A stretch of DNA of 64,000 nucleotides, from assembly GCA_020055645.1 (NCBI GenBank), contig CM034547.1:28582513-28646512 (forward strand). Reading direction: 5' to 3'. Made by a program: the position numbers and the translations under genes. How positions within the stretch are numbered: the first letter of the stretch is position 1; every line of letters starts with the position of its first letter. Shown here piece by piece: positions 24,737-35,910 of the stretch. Below the pieces are notes generated by a model. It ran no database searches and had not been told where the DNA came from. It saw nothing but the letters and a program-made list of their open reading frames with translations. This DNA is from Tomocerus qinae (lineage: Eukaryota > Arthropoda > Collembola > Entomobryomorpha > Tomoceridae).

Positions 24737-26964
24737 AAACTCAGAATTCAGTCAAGTTATATGAAAAAAACCAGCATCAACAATTTTACTATCAAAAGAG
24801 GAATCTGACAGTTAAATTGCTAAATGTTCAAAAAAAGGAACAGTATCTTAAGAGAAAATTATCAATTATAAAAATTTTGGAAGGACGCCTTAAAAAGAAG
24901 ATTGCAATTGCAAACATTAAAATCCAATCTTCGATGCAAACCAAGAATTCTTCAACGGACAGTCGCTTATTAACTTCAGTTAAATCTATATTTTCTCCAA
25001 TGCAACTATCAAAATTTTCTGGATCTAAGAAAGTAAATTGGGAACCTGACGATATCGCACAAAGCTTGTCTCTATTTGCAATATCTCGAAAGGCCTACGA
25101 GACCATTAGAGAGGTTTGGAAGATCCCCCTCCCCGGAGCAAGTACATTGAAACGGTGGGCACAAAAGTTTTCTTGCGAAAACGGGATATTGCATGATGTA
25201 CTGACTGTTATGAAAGGAGAGGGAGAATCTATGGATGACTTTCAACGACTTTGTGCAATTTGTTTTGATGAAATGTCTCTGGACTCATCAGTGGTAATGG
25301 ACACATCTCTAGACATGGTAATTGGACCATGTAAGAAAGTTCAAGTGATATTTCTTAGAGGCCTTTGTGGTAAGCCTTGGGAACAGCCCTTCTAATTTGA
25401 ATTTGATCAGGAAGTAACAAAACCCTTGATCATAGAAATTATATGTAAATTAGAACAGATTAATTTTAAAGTGTGTGGTTTAATAAGCGATTTGGGAGGA
25501 TCAAACAGAGGTCTCCATAATGAACTGGGAATATCTCTTACAAAGTATAGTTTTACAAACCCACAATGTATGGATAGAAATATCTTTATATTTCCTGATG
25601 GTCTCCATATGATAAAACTGTTGCGTAACCACACTGTTGATCATGGAATAATGTTAAAGTCTGGAACGCTAATTACAAAAGATACTTTACAAACTCTAGT
25701 CAACTACGACAATAGTGAGCTTCAAGTCGCCCCAAGATTAACTCAAGATCTTATTGAAGTTAGAGGTGCGGAACGCATGAACGTTTCTAAAGCTGCTAAA
25801 GTGCTTTCCAACCACTCAGCAACTTTAAGTAAGTTTTGTTTTGAGGACAAACCCGAAATATCAGAGTTTTTTAAAACTTTTGACGAATATTTTGACATAT
25901 TGAATTCTCAGTTTCCAGTAGATAATGACAATGAAATTCATAGTGGATATGGAATGAAAATAGAGAAGCAAGACTTAGCACTGAGAAGAGTTTATGAGAT
26001 GACTGAATCAATGAGAGTGAGAATGTTTAATAAAAAATCACAGGAAATGGTTCCAAGAAAAACGCTACTTCCCTTTCAGATGGGAATACTTATATCTATA
26101 CTTTCGCTTCAAAGTCTATACAAGGAACTGAAAGAAAAGTTCAATGTTACATATATTTTGACGCGAAGATTGAATCAGGATCCATTGGAAAGTTTATTTT
26201 CAGTAATAAGATCAATTGGAAGATACCATGATTCCCCGTCGCCTGTGGATTTCAAAAATCGACTGAAGCTTGTACTCCTGGGATCAAAGGTGAAAGCACC
26301 TCGAGGATCTAATGTCAACTATTTTGAAGAAGATATGTATTACATCAGCCGTCGCCTGTTAGAGTTGTCTCAAGAAGATCATAATACTGCGCATGATATC
26401 GCTGAATTAGAAACCTATGGACTACTGAACGATGATATTCAACTGTGTAACCTTGAGGAAGACACTGAAGTTGCAAAAGCAGCCTTGCACTACTTGGCAG
26501 GGTACATAGCTTCTGCTTGCAAAAGAAAGTACAATATGAACTACGGTAGCATCAGCAGATGTTATTATGCCAATAAAAATCTACCTGGAGAAGGATATGA
26601 TACGTCTATAGGATCTTCTTGGATTAAAGAACTCTCAAGAGGTGGGCTTATGGTTCCTAGTGATTTGCTGATGGAATGGGTAAAAAACTGTGAAATGTAC
26701 TTCAGGTCTCACTTTTCGGATGAAAAGATTAAAAATGTTAGGGGCATCTCTAGCATTATTACCAGAGGGTTGCTACAAAAATATCCCCATATTGATGAAT
26801 TTGTTGTCAAAGAGTTTACCAAAGTTCGACTTCGCATTAGAATAAATTATCTGAACCAAAATCCGTCGAATAATGTTAGAAGAATGTCTTTGGATTGTGC
26901 AGATATAAGTAGCTCTGAACGAAAAAATGTGAAAAAATCTAAACAGTTCCTCAAGAGTAGGTAA
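24737..26964 (+). pseudogene. P-element-type transposase, one in-frame stop, no THAP domain
   Basis: The frame opens after the acceptor at 24736 and runs to TAA at 26962-26964, broken only by a TAA at 25393-25395. The halves are in the same frame. In order: a basic coiled segment; WEPDDIAQSLSLFAISRKAY; the RNase-H-like core with CFDEMSL and ISDLGGSNRGL; the DGLHMIKLLRNH motif; then ILTRRLNQDPLESLFSVIRS, the conserved segment bearing the last acidic residue; and a C-terminal YLAGYIASACKRK / LSRGGLMVPSDLL region. Family knowledge: P/THAP9 transposases cut DNA with an RNase H fold and need GTP; the N-terminal THAP finger binds the element ends. Here the finger exon is missing or unrecognised, so self-mobilisation is unlikely. 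Terminal inverted repeats were not found. Confidence 0.85.
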
Positions 26965-27536
26965 AAAATTTTATACTATGTCTGTAAAAATACATATAAG
27001 TTATGAGAAAAATGAAAAATAATTATTAGGCTTCTCAAAATATGAATTTGCTCTGGTATTTTATAGTATAACTTAAAACTTGTGCCTAAATACTAAATAA
27101 TCATATTCATAATAATATGCATGATATGAAATTGGAATTTTAGGGATGTATGATTTCATTTCTGTATTAAAGTCCGCTGAGTATGTATGTAAACCTGAGA
27201 ATCTGTGAAATAATGACGTCATTTCATTTGCAAGGGTAACTCGAACCTGATTTTTTGCTTTTGGGGCATCGTGTTTACATGGAAATGGGACCACCCTAAT
27301 CTATAGTATTCTGCCGTCCTGTGTGTGAAATGGAAATGCAAGTGAAGTTGGCCCCAATAAGGGCGAATAACTTTTATGAACTTTAATTTCCTTGACAACT
27401 TGGTCAACAAAATTTTGGGGCAAATGTATGGGACCCGAATCCCCACTGTATATTACCTGACATAGGCTCATTTCAAGTCTCCCTTTTGACACTTTGCGAT
27501 TTTCATACCGCAACCGCAATCCCTCATGAAGTTATG
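26965..27536. other. 3' flank of P-element transposase
   Basis: No gene was recognised; it may contain the 3' end of the P element. Confidence 0.35.
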
Positions 27537-27851
27537 CCAGTGCATGAAAAAGTTTGCCTTTTTGCTAGCACCTTTTTGTACCATTTTGCCTTTTTCATGC
27601 CTTTTCCTATGCCATTCGCTACATATGAAGCTGAATTAAAATAAATTTGTAGTTGTTACAAACCTCCTTTTTACATGACACAATAATATTGCCATTTTTA
27701 TGACGTTTATACCCTCTAACATAGAAATTGCAATTTATCTCTTTTAATTTAAAATAACTAAAAAGGCAAAAAGGTTACCTATTTGCTAATTTAGCTGGGC
27801 AAAAAGGCAATCAAAAAGGTAACCTTTTTGCCCTTTTCATGTCCTGGGTTA
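27537..27851. mobile_element. Probable small inverted-repeat element
   Basis: CATGAAAAAGTTTGCCTTTTT at the left and AAGGGCAAAAAGG-type sequence inverted at the right (CCCTTTTCATGTCCTGG), with many AAAAAGGCAAAAAGG blocks inside. The ends are imperfect. Confidence 0.4.
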
Positions 27852-27895
27852 TGCTAACCAACGCGCAAAACAAATTAGTATTTAAATTGTGTTCG

Positions 27896-28393
27896 TTGCT
27901 AAATGTCCTAGTAGCTATAGGCTACATAAAAATATTATATTAGTAAAAAACCAAAGTTGTTAGTCATAAGTTTTTAGTTGTAAGAAAGAAGTAGTCATTC
28001 TTGTCACAAACAGTCCAAGAGTCACACGTCACATTCGTCCTCTCGTCAATGTCCATGATTTGTAAGGTTTTCAGAGGTTCCAATAAACTATTGTTGTGTT
28101 AAAACTACAGTCCTTAGTCATCTGCATCAGCAGCATACATTTTGGCATGTTTGGGGCTAAATGTATTAGTAGCTAAGCAACATGAAAATAGTATTAATTA
28201 CAAACAAATGTTGTTATTTGATTAGATGTTAGTTTCCATAAAAAGTAGAAATAGAAGTCATTCTTGTCACAATCAGTCCAAGAGTCACACGTCACATTCG
28301 TCCTCTCGTCAATTGTCCATGATTTGTCAGTTTCAGAGTTAATAAATTGTGTTACATTAAAAAATACAGTCCTTTGTCTTCTGCATCAGCAGC
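27896..28393. repeat. Two direct repeats of about 240 bp
   Basis: Segments 27896-28135 and 28155-28393 align throughout (GCTAAATGT, AGTCATTCTTGTCACAA, TCTGCATCAGCAGC), with moderate divergence. Tandem duplication or adjacent solo-LTR fragments are both possible. Confidence 0.7.
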
Positions 28394-31017
28394 CTACAAA
28401 TTGAGTTAGTATAAAAGTTGTGCTCCCAGAACTTATTGCGCTCAGTTTCTGGACAATGGTAAAGTGAAAAATATTTTAAATAACGATGAAATATGACCCT
28501 GGAGCTAGGACACTAGACAATAGTAAATGCAAGGTACTGAATGGTATAGGAGAAATATAAGGTTAAGATGGGCTTGATTTTGAAACGAAGTTTTTAGATT
28601 GTCCTGGCTGTGGTATGATCACACATTATGAGAAATCACTGCTGTCTTTTACTAACTTCCTGCCCGAATTTTGCGCTACCATTTCAAAACAATTGGAAAT
28701 TGAGTTGGAGAGGAACAATATATATAAACAGAAAATAACTTCCGGAAAATCTTTCGTTTGTTAGTGATTTTTAGACAAGTATAGGGAAAGCTAGTTGAAC
28801 TTTTTTGCTTAAATCTTCACTTCTCATTCCATTTTTTACTTCAAAAATTTATCGAGAGCTCAACATCTTCAGTTAAAACAATACCGTTCACAATCTCCAC
28901 TGAAAGTAATAAATTATTTTGAATATAACGTCTCTAGTATCCCTACGAATCCAAAAGTCAATTTTCATAATTTTCACGTGAGTATTAAAAAATTAAATGT
29001 CCTTGGTTACCATCCTAGCCCCACAAGTGAGGATATGACGTCATTACCCTGAAAATTATAAACGTGCAACTTGGGGATAGTGTTTGGTTGGTTGCAAAGA
29101 GAGTCGAATAGGGAATATTACCATAAGCGAATTTGAAGATTTATAAGGGACGTTTTTGGAAAAATATCTCCTACTCCTGTCTTTATCAATCTGCTACAAA
29201 CATTGATGTCCCTCTTGCTATCCTCCAATAAGTTAATACGTTTTCAAGAGCATAGCAACCACATAGACTAAGTATTCATAGAAGAAAAAAGCTTTTTTCT
29301 GCTATAAGACACACAAAGTCCATTTACCAATCTGAAGGCAAATTTGAATGCCTATACTGCCAAACTATTGCGCCACGAATTGGCGCCTGTTCTCAAACTC
29401 CAATCTACCAGAGGTGGTCATAATTTAGTCATTGTCATTGGCTGTCAACTAGCCAATAGTAATGATTAAATTATGAGAGATGGCATCAAATATAACAAAG
29501 ACTCTGGGCATATTAAGCTGTTTCAGGCTTAATCTTAGTATATGTTGCAACCAGATATTCAGACAAAATTAGAGGGAAAATGTCCCTTATAGATCTTCAA
29601 AATACCTTACGAGCAATTCTCTACTTGGTCCTCCTGATTAACCGTCCATGCTCTTTGGGTGGACGGCCACTTTAACAAGCCCCTTTATAGAGGTGAGAAT
29701 CGAATAAGCTGAAAAATCTGTTTGTCGGGTGAAAAATTTTGTGGACGTCGGGTTCCATGAGTGCCCGATATTTGGGAGAATTTTGTGTAAATGTTATTTT
29801 CAAAATTGGAATTTATTATCCGCCCTTATTGGGGCAAGCTTCTTAAATGTGCCTCTACATCCAAATGTAGCCAGTTCATGGCATGAACCAAGGCGGGCTC
29901 TATAGTGACGCTTGTTTTGCTTATAGACAGGTGGGGAAAGGACCTTTATATCGGTGGACAAACTCTGGGACAAAAATATGAATTTTTGTCCCAGCAGTCC
30001 CGTCCCCATCTTAGATTCCTGGTATGCATATTTCTCATATTAACAGGCGTATATTGTCCATTGCTGGAATTAGCGAAGGTTAGGCGGGGTGCTGTCAAGT
30101 GTTGCACAAATTTAAAAGGTAGCCCTTCTGCTATAGTATTTTATTTTCCAAGCGTACAAGAAGAATGCATGGTTGGATGTTGTGCTTTATTGTTGTGGAG
30201 TTTTTAAATCGAACCTCGCTAATTTTGGCGTCTGTAAATTGCATTTTATATTTACATGATTTTATTATTCCGAGTTTGCGGTGGCTCCCGGCTAAAACAT
30301 TTTTTCGTGGAACTTTCTCAGTCAAATTATATCCTAGGCTTTTCAGTTAATGGATTCGTTGACTACTTATTTAGGTGTCGCATTTATAATTTAGAAGTGC
30401 CTATTTCAGATTGAACTTTCTCAAGAAGTTCGCTGGGCTTAATCTCTGAGGTTCACATGGGGTCAGGTCAATGAGTTTGGAGGAACTGAGAATGAGATTG
30501 AGGATCATCATCATTGAGCAACTCCCATTGCCCCGTAGCGGAGGCTGGAGTATGGACTCCGTTTGAAAATCTTTGATAACTAGTGACTAAAATGACCGGC
30601 CGGTTGAAATGTAGATTGAGTAGATTAATTGTGTCGATTTCAGAATGGCCCCCTAACTCACGCCTGTGGGTTAGGGAGCCAATGAGTCAAGTTGTACAGT
30701 GGATTATAAAAATTTAGCACATTCCCTGCTGCCCAGTGAGGCTCGAGTTGGAGTGAGAGCGTGGAGTGGAGTATGGACGAGGACAAGTAGGGAACGAGAA
30801 TTTCACTATTTATTTAATTATTTCTGAAAACAAATTACAGTTAAGCTCTCAGAATTTCCACCTCTATATATTCGTACTTTAGCATTTAAGGACTTGAAAT
30901 TGTCATAAAACGAGGTTAAAGTATTTTTCATTGGTGGATGCATTTTGCCAATGGGATTGCAGATTTCCATGATTGCAATTGTTGCGTGTTCCATTGCATA
31001 GATTGCATCGTGAGTTT
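28394..31017. other. Long spacer with small hairpins
   Basis: No gene was recognised. Hairpins: 29420-29475 (TAATTTAGTCATT arms around ATTGGCT/AGCCAAT) and 29966-29993 (TGGGACAAAAAT-atga-ATTTTTGTCCCA). An inverted pair near 29135 and 29590 (GAAGATTTATAAGGGAC) suggests another decayed TIR element. Confidence 0.4.
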
Positions 31018-31908
31018 AAGGCGATGGCACAGACCTTATGGGAAATTGGTGGCCGACAGATTTGGCTATAATTTTTATATGTTGTAGCCCTATTTATGTG
31101 GACCAAAACTCCCTCTAGCCAAAACCCCAGATGGCGCTTCGTTCTCGAGATATCTGGGGTCAAAAATTGACCCAACGACATGTCATATATCTTATACTAT
31201 CAACACTTTAACAACAAATGACCCATCATTCGAAAGGTATTAATAAAGCCATTCCAATGAGTGCAATATTATACTTCCACATTACATAGGTCAAAGGGTA
31301 ATAGCCTCAAAAGGGTATTAGGTGATTTGGTCCTTTCACAATATATATTAAATGGAGTCGAGTGACATACCATTCGACAGCATTTTGAAAGGCGATCAAA
31401 ATGAGCACAGTATTGTACTTCTATAACGCAAAGGTCAAAGGTTAGCAGCTCATACAAGCAACTAGGTGATTTGGTCATTTTGCATTTAGCACTAAACTAC
31501 GTTGAATGACACATCATTCGAAAGGATATTGTAAACTGATTCAAATAAAGTAAAAAATATGCTTCCAAAACGTAAAGGTCAAAGGTTAAAAGCTTTTACA
31601 TGGCATCAGACGATGTAATCACTTCACGTTATATATTAAATGCAGTAGAGTGTTATATCATTCGACAGCATTTTGAAAGGCAATCAAAATGACACAGTAA
31701 TGTACTTCCATAACCCAAACGTCAAAGGTTAGCAGCTCATACAAGCAACTAGGTGATTTGGTCATTTTGCATTTAGCACTAAACTACGTTGAATGACACA
31801 TCATTCGAAAGGATATTGTAAACTGATTCAAATAAAGTAAAAAATATGATTCCAAAACGTAAAGGTTAAAAGCTTTTACATGGCATCACAGTCCAGTGGT
31901 TAGGATAG

Positions 31909-31945
31909 GTTAGTTTAGGTTAGGTTAGGTTAGGTTAGGTTAGGA
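31909..31945 (+). repeat. Interstitial TTAGG array
   Basis: About seven TTAGG units, some imperfect, with the arthropod-type telomere motif. They lie at the centre of a foldback element, so this is not a chromosome end. Confidence 0.85.
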
Positions 31946-32087
31946 CTTAGCATGGGGATTTAACATGGGACTTAGCATGGGGACTTAACATGGGACTTAG
32001 CATGGGGACTCAACATGGGACTTAGCATGGGGATTTAACATGTGACGCATGGGGACTTACCATGGGACTTAGCATGGTGGCAGCATG
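31946..32087 (+). repeat. GGGACTTAGCATGGGGACTT minisatellite
   Basis: Irregular alternation of GGGACTTAGCATG and GGGACTTAACATG units fills the rest of the foldback centre. Confidence 0.75.
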
Positions 32088-32693
32088 GCACCACTGGACT
32101 GTGATGCCATGTAAAAGCTTTTAACCTTTTGACCTTTACGTTTTGGAATCATATTTATTACTTTATTTGAATCAGTTTACAATATCCTTTCGAATGATGT
32201 GTCATTCGACGTAGTTTAGTGCTAAATGCAAAATGACCAAATCACCTAGTTGCTTGTATGAGCTGCTAACCTTTGACCTTTGCGTTATAGAAGTACAATG
32301 CTGTGCTCATTTTGATCGCCTTTCAAAATGCTGTCGAATGATATGTCACTCGACTCCATTTAATATATATTGTGAAAGGACCAAATCACCTAATACCCTT
32401 TTGAGGCTATTACCCTTTGACCTATGTATCGTGGAAGTATAATATTGCACTCATTGGAATGGCTTTATTAATACCTTTCGAATGATGGGTCATTTGTTGT
32501 TAAAGTGTTGATAGTATAAGATATATGACATGTCGTTGGGTCAATTTTTGACCCCAGATATCTCGAGAACGAAGCGCCATCTGGGGTTTTGGCTAGAGGG
32601 AGTTTTGGTCCACATAAATAGGGCTACAACATATAAAAATTATAGCCAAATCTGTCGGCCACCAATTTCCCATAAGGTCTGTGCCATCGCCTT

Positions 32694-33259
32694 TGTTGAA
32701 AATTTTACGTTAATCTCGATACATATGTATTAAGTACTTCAAATTAATTGGAAACTAAATGACTACCAATTTTTATGGTAATCTCTATGATCATTCGAAT
32801 GAAAATTAGTTCCTAACTGAATTTGGATTGGTACCATGAGCTGGGACGATACGTCCCAGAGTTTGTCCTTATCATTTCAATGGTAATATAGAGTCCTTTC
32901 CTCACCTGTGTATTTACAATAAATGTATTGCTATAGAAATTAAGCCCACCTTGGCATGAACAAATTCTTGGGCACATTGGATGAAGATTTTGGAGGGCAG
33001 ATTGCTGTTGCTATTGGCTCCCTGCGTTAAATATTTAAACCATTCAAAATTAGGAACTTCCTTGGGAACTTTCCATTTTGTTATTTTGAAGTATTGCACT
33101 ATTATACTGCCCAGCGTCGAATACTGCGATTGTGTGGTTATCTCCAGTTTGTTTTTCGGTTAGTAGGGCTATGGGTTTTGGCTACCGTTAGAAGCATATT
33201 TTTATTTCGATTTTGAAATTCGAAATAAAAGAGGAACAGTCCCCTTATGGCAGTATGTA
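32694..33259. other. Spacer, nothing recognised
   Basis: Weak LINE-like peptide (LPSVEYCDC) near 33110 judged too short to call. Confidence 0.35.
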
Positions 33260-34105
33260 CAGGGTGGCGCAGAATGATGTATACATGAACCTTGACCTTT
33301 AATAACTGACGATCAGTTTGATGTATTTCAATGTTATGCACACCATGTGAAAGAGCATGCGTTTTTTAGTGAGATTTCTGAATTTGAAAACCCTCCATCA
33401 CCAGACACCGGCGTAATTGATTCAGCACTGACCGACCTGAATTTTTGTAATATTCCTGATTTATTTCCCATTTCCGTAACGATGCATGCGCGTAGTTGCA
33501 TCACTGTTGTTGACTTTTCGGCATGAACATTATCCTCGACGATTCCCCAAAGACTGAAATCACATGGTGTTAAGTCCGGTGATCTCGGTGGCCATGAAAC
33601 CGATTCTCTCCAACCGACCCATCTTTCAGGGAAGTGGGCATCAAACCATTTCCTAACATCAAGCCTAAATTGCTTAATGGCTAAACGATTTTAAACGACT
33701 GTGATTTGGAATTACTTGAATAGCTGGCCAATTAAGTCATTGGGCAGAAAAAAGACTTAATGGGTGAATGATGATGGGGCAGATTGGGCACCGGCGCATT
33801 TCAGGCTTGATGTTAGGATTAGGGAATTGTTTGATATCCACTTCCCTGCATGACAGATGCATCAGAAGGGGAGGACAGGTTTCATGGCCACCGAGATCAC
33901 TGGACTTAACACCATGTAATTTCAGTCTTTGGGGAATCGTCGAGGATAATGTTCATGCCAAAAAGTCAACAACAGTGATGCAACTACGCGCATGCATCGT
34001 TCCGGAAATGGGAAATAAATCAGGAATATTACAAAAATTCAGGTCGGTCAGTGAAACCTTACCTCGGAGTAAGTTCACAAGTTTTGGCATACATTATAAC
34101 AATCT
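33260..34105. pseudogene. Mariner-like transposase remnants in inverted orientation
   Basis: Two copies of the same transposase 3' segment face each other: minus 33612-33390 and plus 33870-34065. Both encode SWPPRSxDLTPCxFSLWG followed by VEDNVHA, the conserved region with the last catalytic Asp of mariner-family DD34D-type enzymes. CAGGGTGGCGCAGAA at 33260 resembles a mariner terminus. The two copies are about 95% alike by eye and neither is complete. Confidence 0.75.
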
Positions 34106-34150
34106 AACCTATTGGTAAGGGTAAGGGTCAACCCTCGGATAAGGGTAAGA

Positions 34151-35013
34151 GTTAAATTTAAGAAGTTTTACGAGGTTGCGAAATTCCCTGGTAAAATATA
34201 TTGAATACATAAAAAAACCACTACACTACCCTTATCACTACAATTTTTTGAAACATGTAGGAGTTACTGGTGTTACTGACGGATATCACATTAAGATACA
34301 ATCTCCAGGTGGACGTGATGCCGAACTAGTTAGAAATAGGAAATCATTTAGATCGCTCAATTAGATTTCTCGGTTAATGTTCAAGGTGTCTGTGACGCGA
34401 ACCTAAATTTTAGCGACATAGTGGCTCGATGGTTTGGTTCAGCCCGACACAAGAGTATTTGAAAATAGTATGTTGTGTGCAAAGTAGGAATCTGGAGATG
34501 TGCCAGGAATGCTGATAGGAGACCGTCGCTACCCACTTTTACCATTATTAATGAAACCTCTTAGAATGCCAGTGACAGTAGCTGAGAAAAGGTAGTAGAA
34601 TGAACAAAACAAATAAAATATGGATTATCATTTAATTCAGGATTTTTGTCATAATATAGATACCAACGTGCTATTTTGTCAACGAGAAATCTAATTGAGC
34701 GATGTTTTGGAGTGTGGAAGCGTCGGTTTCCGTGCTTGCATTACATGCGTTTGAAAATGTCCACAACTTTAACAGCTATAATAGCCACTGCAGTGCTGCA
34801 TAATATTTCGAAGTATTACAAACTAACGTAAAATTATTCATTTTTAGAACAGTATAGACAACAATTAATTTTTGTGTTTAATTAGACGATATTTACGACA
34901 ATGACACATACGAACCATCTGAATGTGATGAATCAGAAGAATCCCCAACTATGTCATCTTCGTCTGCAAAGGCTGTTCAAAAAAATATAATTAGTTCGCA
35001 TTTCGAATATTAA
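34151..35013 (+). pseudogene. Harbinger (HARBI1-like) transposase, decayed
   Basis: Exon 1 ends at 34190 (FYEVAKFPG) and joins 34261 in phase, giving VTGVTDGYHIKIQSPGGRDA with the first catalytic Asp. Farther on NVQGVCDANLNFSDIVARWF, then GDRRYPLLPLL, then IERCFGVWKRRFPCL with the catalytic Glu region, and TAVLHNI. A final acidic exon (about 34889-35013) ends SSHFEY then TAA. Breaks: a 17-nt insertion after 34350, a short deletion near 34425, and stops near 34594-34690. The N-terminal third is missing. It converges on the Myb-like gene at 35022, the usual two-gene layout of Harbinger elements. Confidence 0.8.
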
Positions 35014-35021
35014 TATGTTGG

Positions 35022-35623
35022 TTACTTTACATGATTACGTGATTGGTTATAGGTTCTATAAGTAAACGTACTTTCGGCATTTTTAGTTGTTGAATCTCTA
35101 GCATTATACATTTGCTGTTTCAAAATCTTCGTTTTGATCTTGTGCTCTCGTGAGCGGTAGCTAGCTAAATCGTTCTTCATTATCTTTTTCTGCACTTGAT
35201 GCTCCAATTTTGATGCTAAGAGTTTCATTCGCAATAAATGCTCATCATACTCCATGTCTACTAGCGACGATCTGGCATCTTTTTGTTTCCGCAGCGCTTT
35301 ATTATCAGTGGTCTCTTTTTCGTTTTTCCTCTCTACACTTGTGTCAGGCAAAGACGGATCAACTGGTGGGATTATAACTTGACACATTTTCGGTTAACTG
35401 ACTACAAGTGAATCTGATTTTAATACATTAAATATATATTAAAATTGAAAAAAATTATTATTATTAAGTAAAACATGTGGGGATTACCATTGAGATTTGC
35501 ATCACAGTCAAAAGGATTTTCCAAAGAAGTCATTTGGCTAGGTATTATTGACGTATTTTCTGAGGATGTATGTGAAAGGTCAGCCACCTTTGGTCCACCG
35601 CCAGTTTTAAATAGCTTCTTTTT
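35022..35623 (-). CDS. Harbinger-associated Myb-like protein, C-terminal part
   Basis: Two exons: 35623-35479 (KLFKTGGGPKVADLS to NPFDCDANLN, ending before gtaatcc) and a downstream frame 35387-35022 (MCQVIIPPVDPS, then a Lys/Glu-rich helix with EYDEHLLRMKLLASKLEHQ). LFKTGGGP followed by a coiled tail is typical of Myb/SANT-like accessory proteins of Harbinger elements, which carry the transposase to the nucleus and bind element DNA. The DNA-binding domain should lie upstream, but an HINE-like element abuts the first codons at 35624. The exact splice acceptor of the second exon is unresolved. Confidence 0.65.
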
Positions 35624-35910
35624 AGCTCGCCTGAATAAGGCAGCTTATAGAACCGTACTGTCTGTCCGTCCGTCCGTCCGGACCCACGATAACTTTCGAA
35701 CGCATTGACCGAAGTTGACCAAATTACGCTTAAACAATGCCTATGCACTGGTGACGAACCCTATTGATTTTGGTTCAAATCGGTATAAAATATTTAACTC
35801 CGCTTCTACCAAATTTAAGATTTTATAATAACGTAAATAAAACTGCAAAATAACCAAAATAGGACGAAAATAAATCAATTTCGCATTTATATTCAAATTG
35901 ATAGTCAAAG
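35624..35910 (+). mobile_element. HINE-like element, left-end fragment
   Basis: It begins AGCTCGCCTGAATAAGGCAG, with the (GTCC)n block and the start of the unique segment, and stops at GATAGTCAAAG. It interrupts the Myb-like coding sequence at an A-tract (AAAAAGAAG in gene direction). Confidence 0.8.

Larger units (their letters stand above)
31018..32693. mobile_element. Foldback element with TTAGG-repeat centre
   Basis: The ends AAGGCGATGGCACAGACC and its complement open into long arms (31018 to about 31900 and about 32088 to 32693). The left arm holds an internal duplication of about 270 bp (31480 and 31769 copies) that the right arm lacks. The innermost inverted pair (CATCACAGTCCAGTGG / CCACTGGACTGTGATG) flanks the centre. 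Arms include repeated CAAAGGTCAAAGGTT-type blocks. No transposase. Confidence 0.85.

Noticed and set aside
31909..31945. TTAGG array as a chromosome end
   Set aside because: Only about seven units, flanked on both sides by a foldback element and ordinary sequence.
33060..33165. LINE reverse-transcriptase fragment (LPSVEYCDC)
   Set aside because: The match is under a dozen residues with no neighbouring motif.
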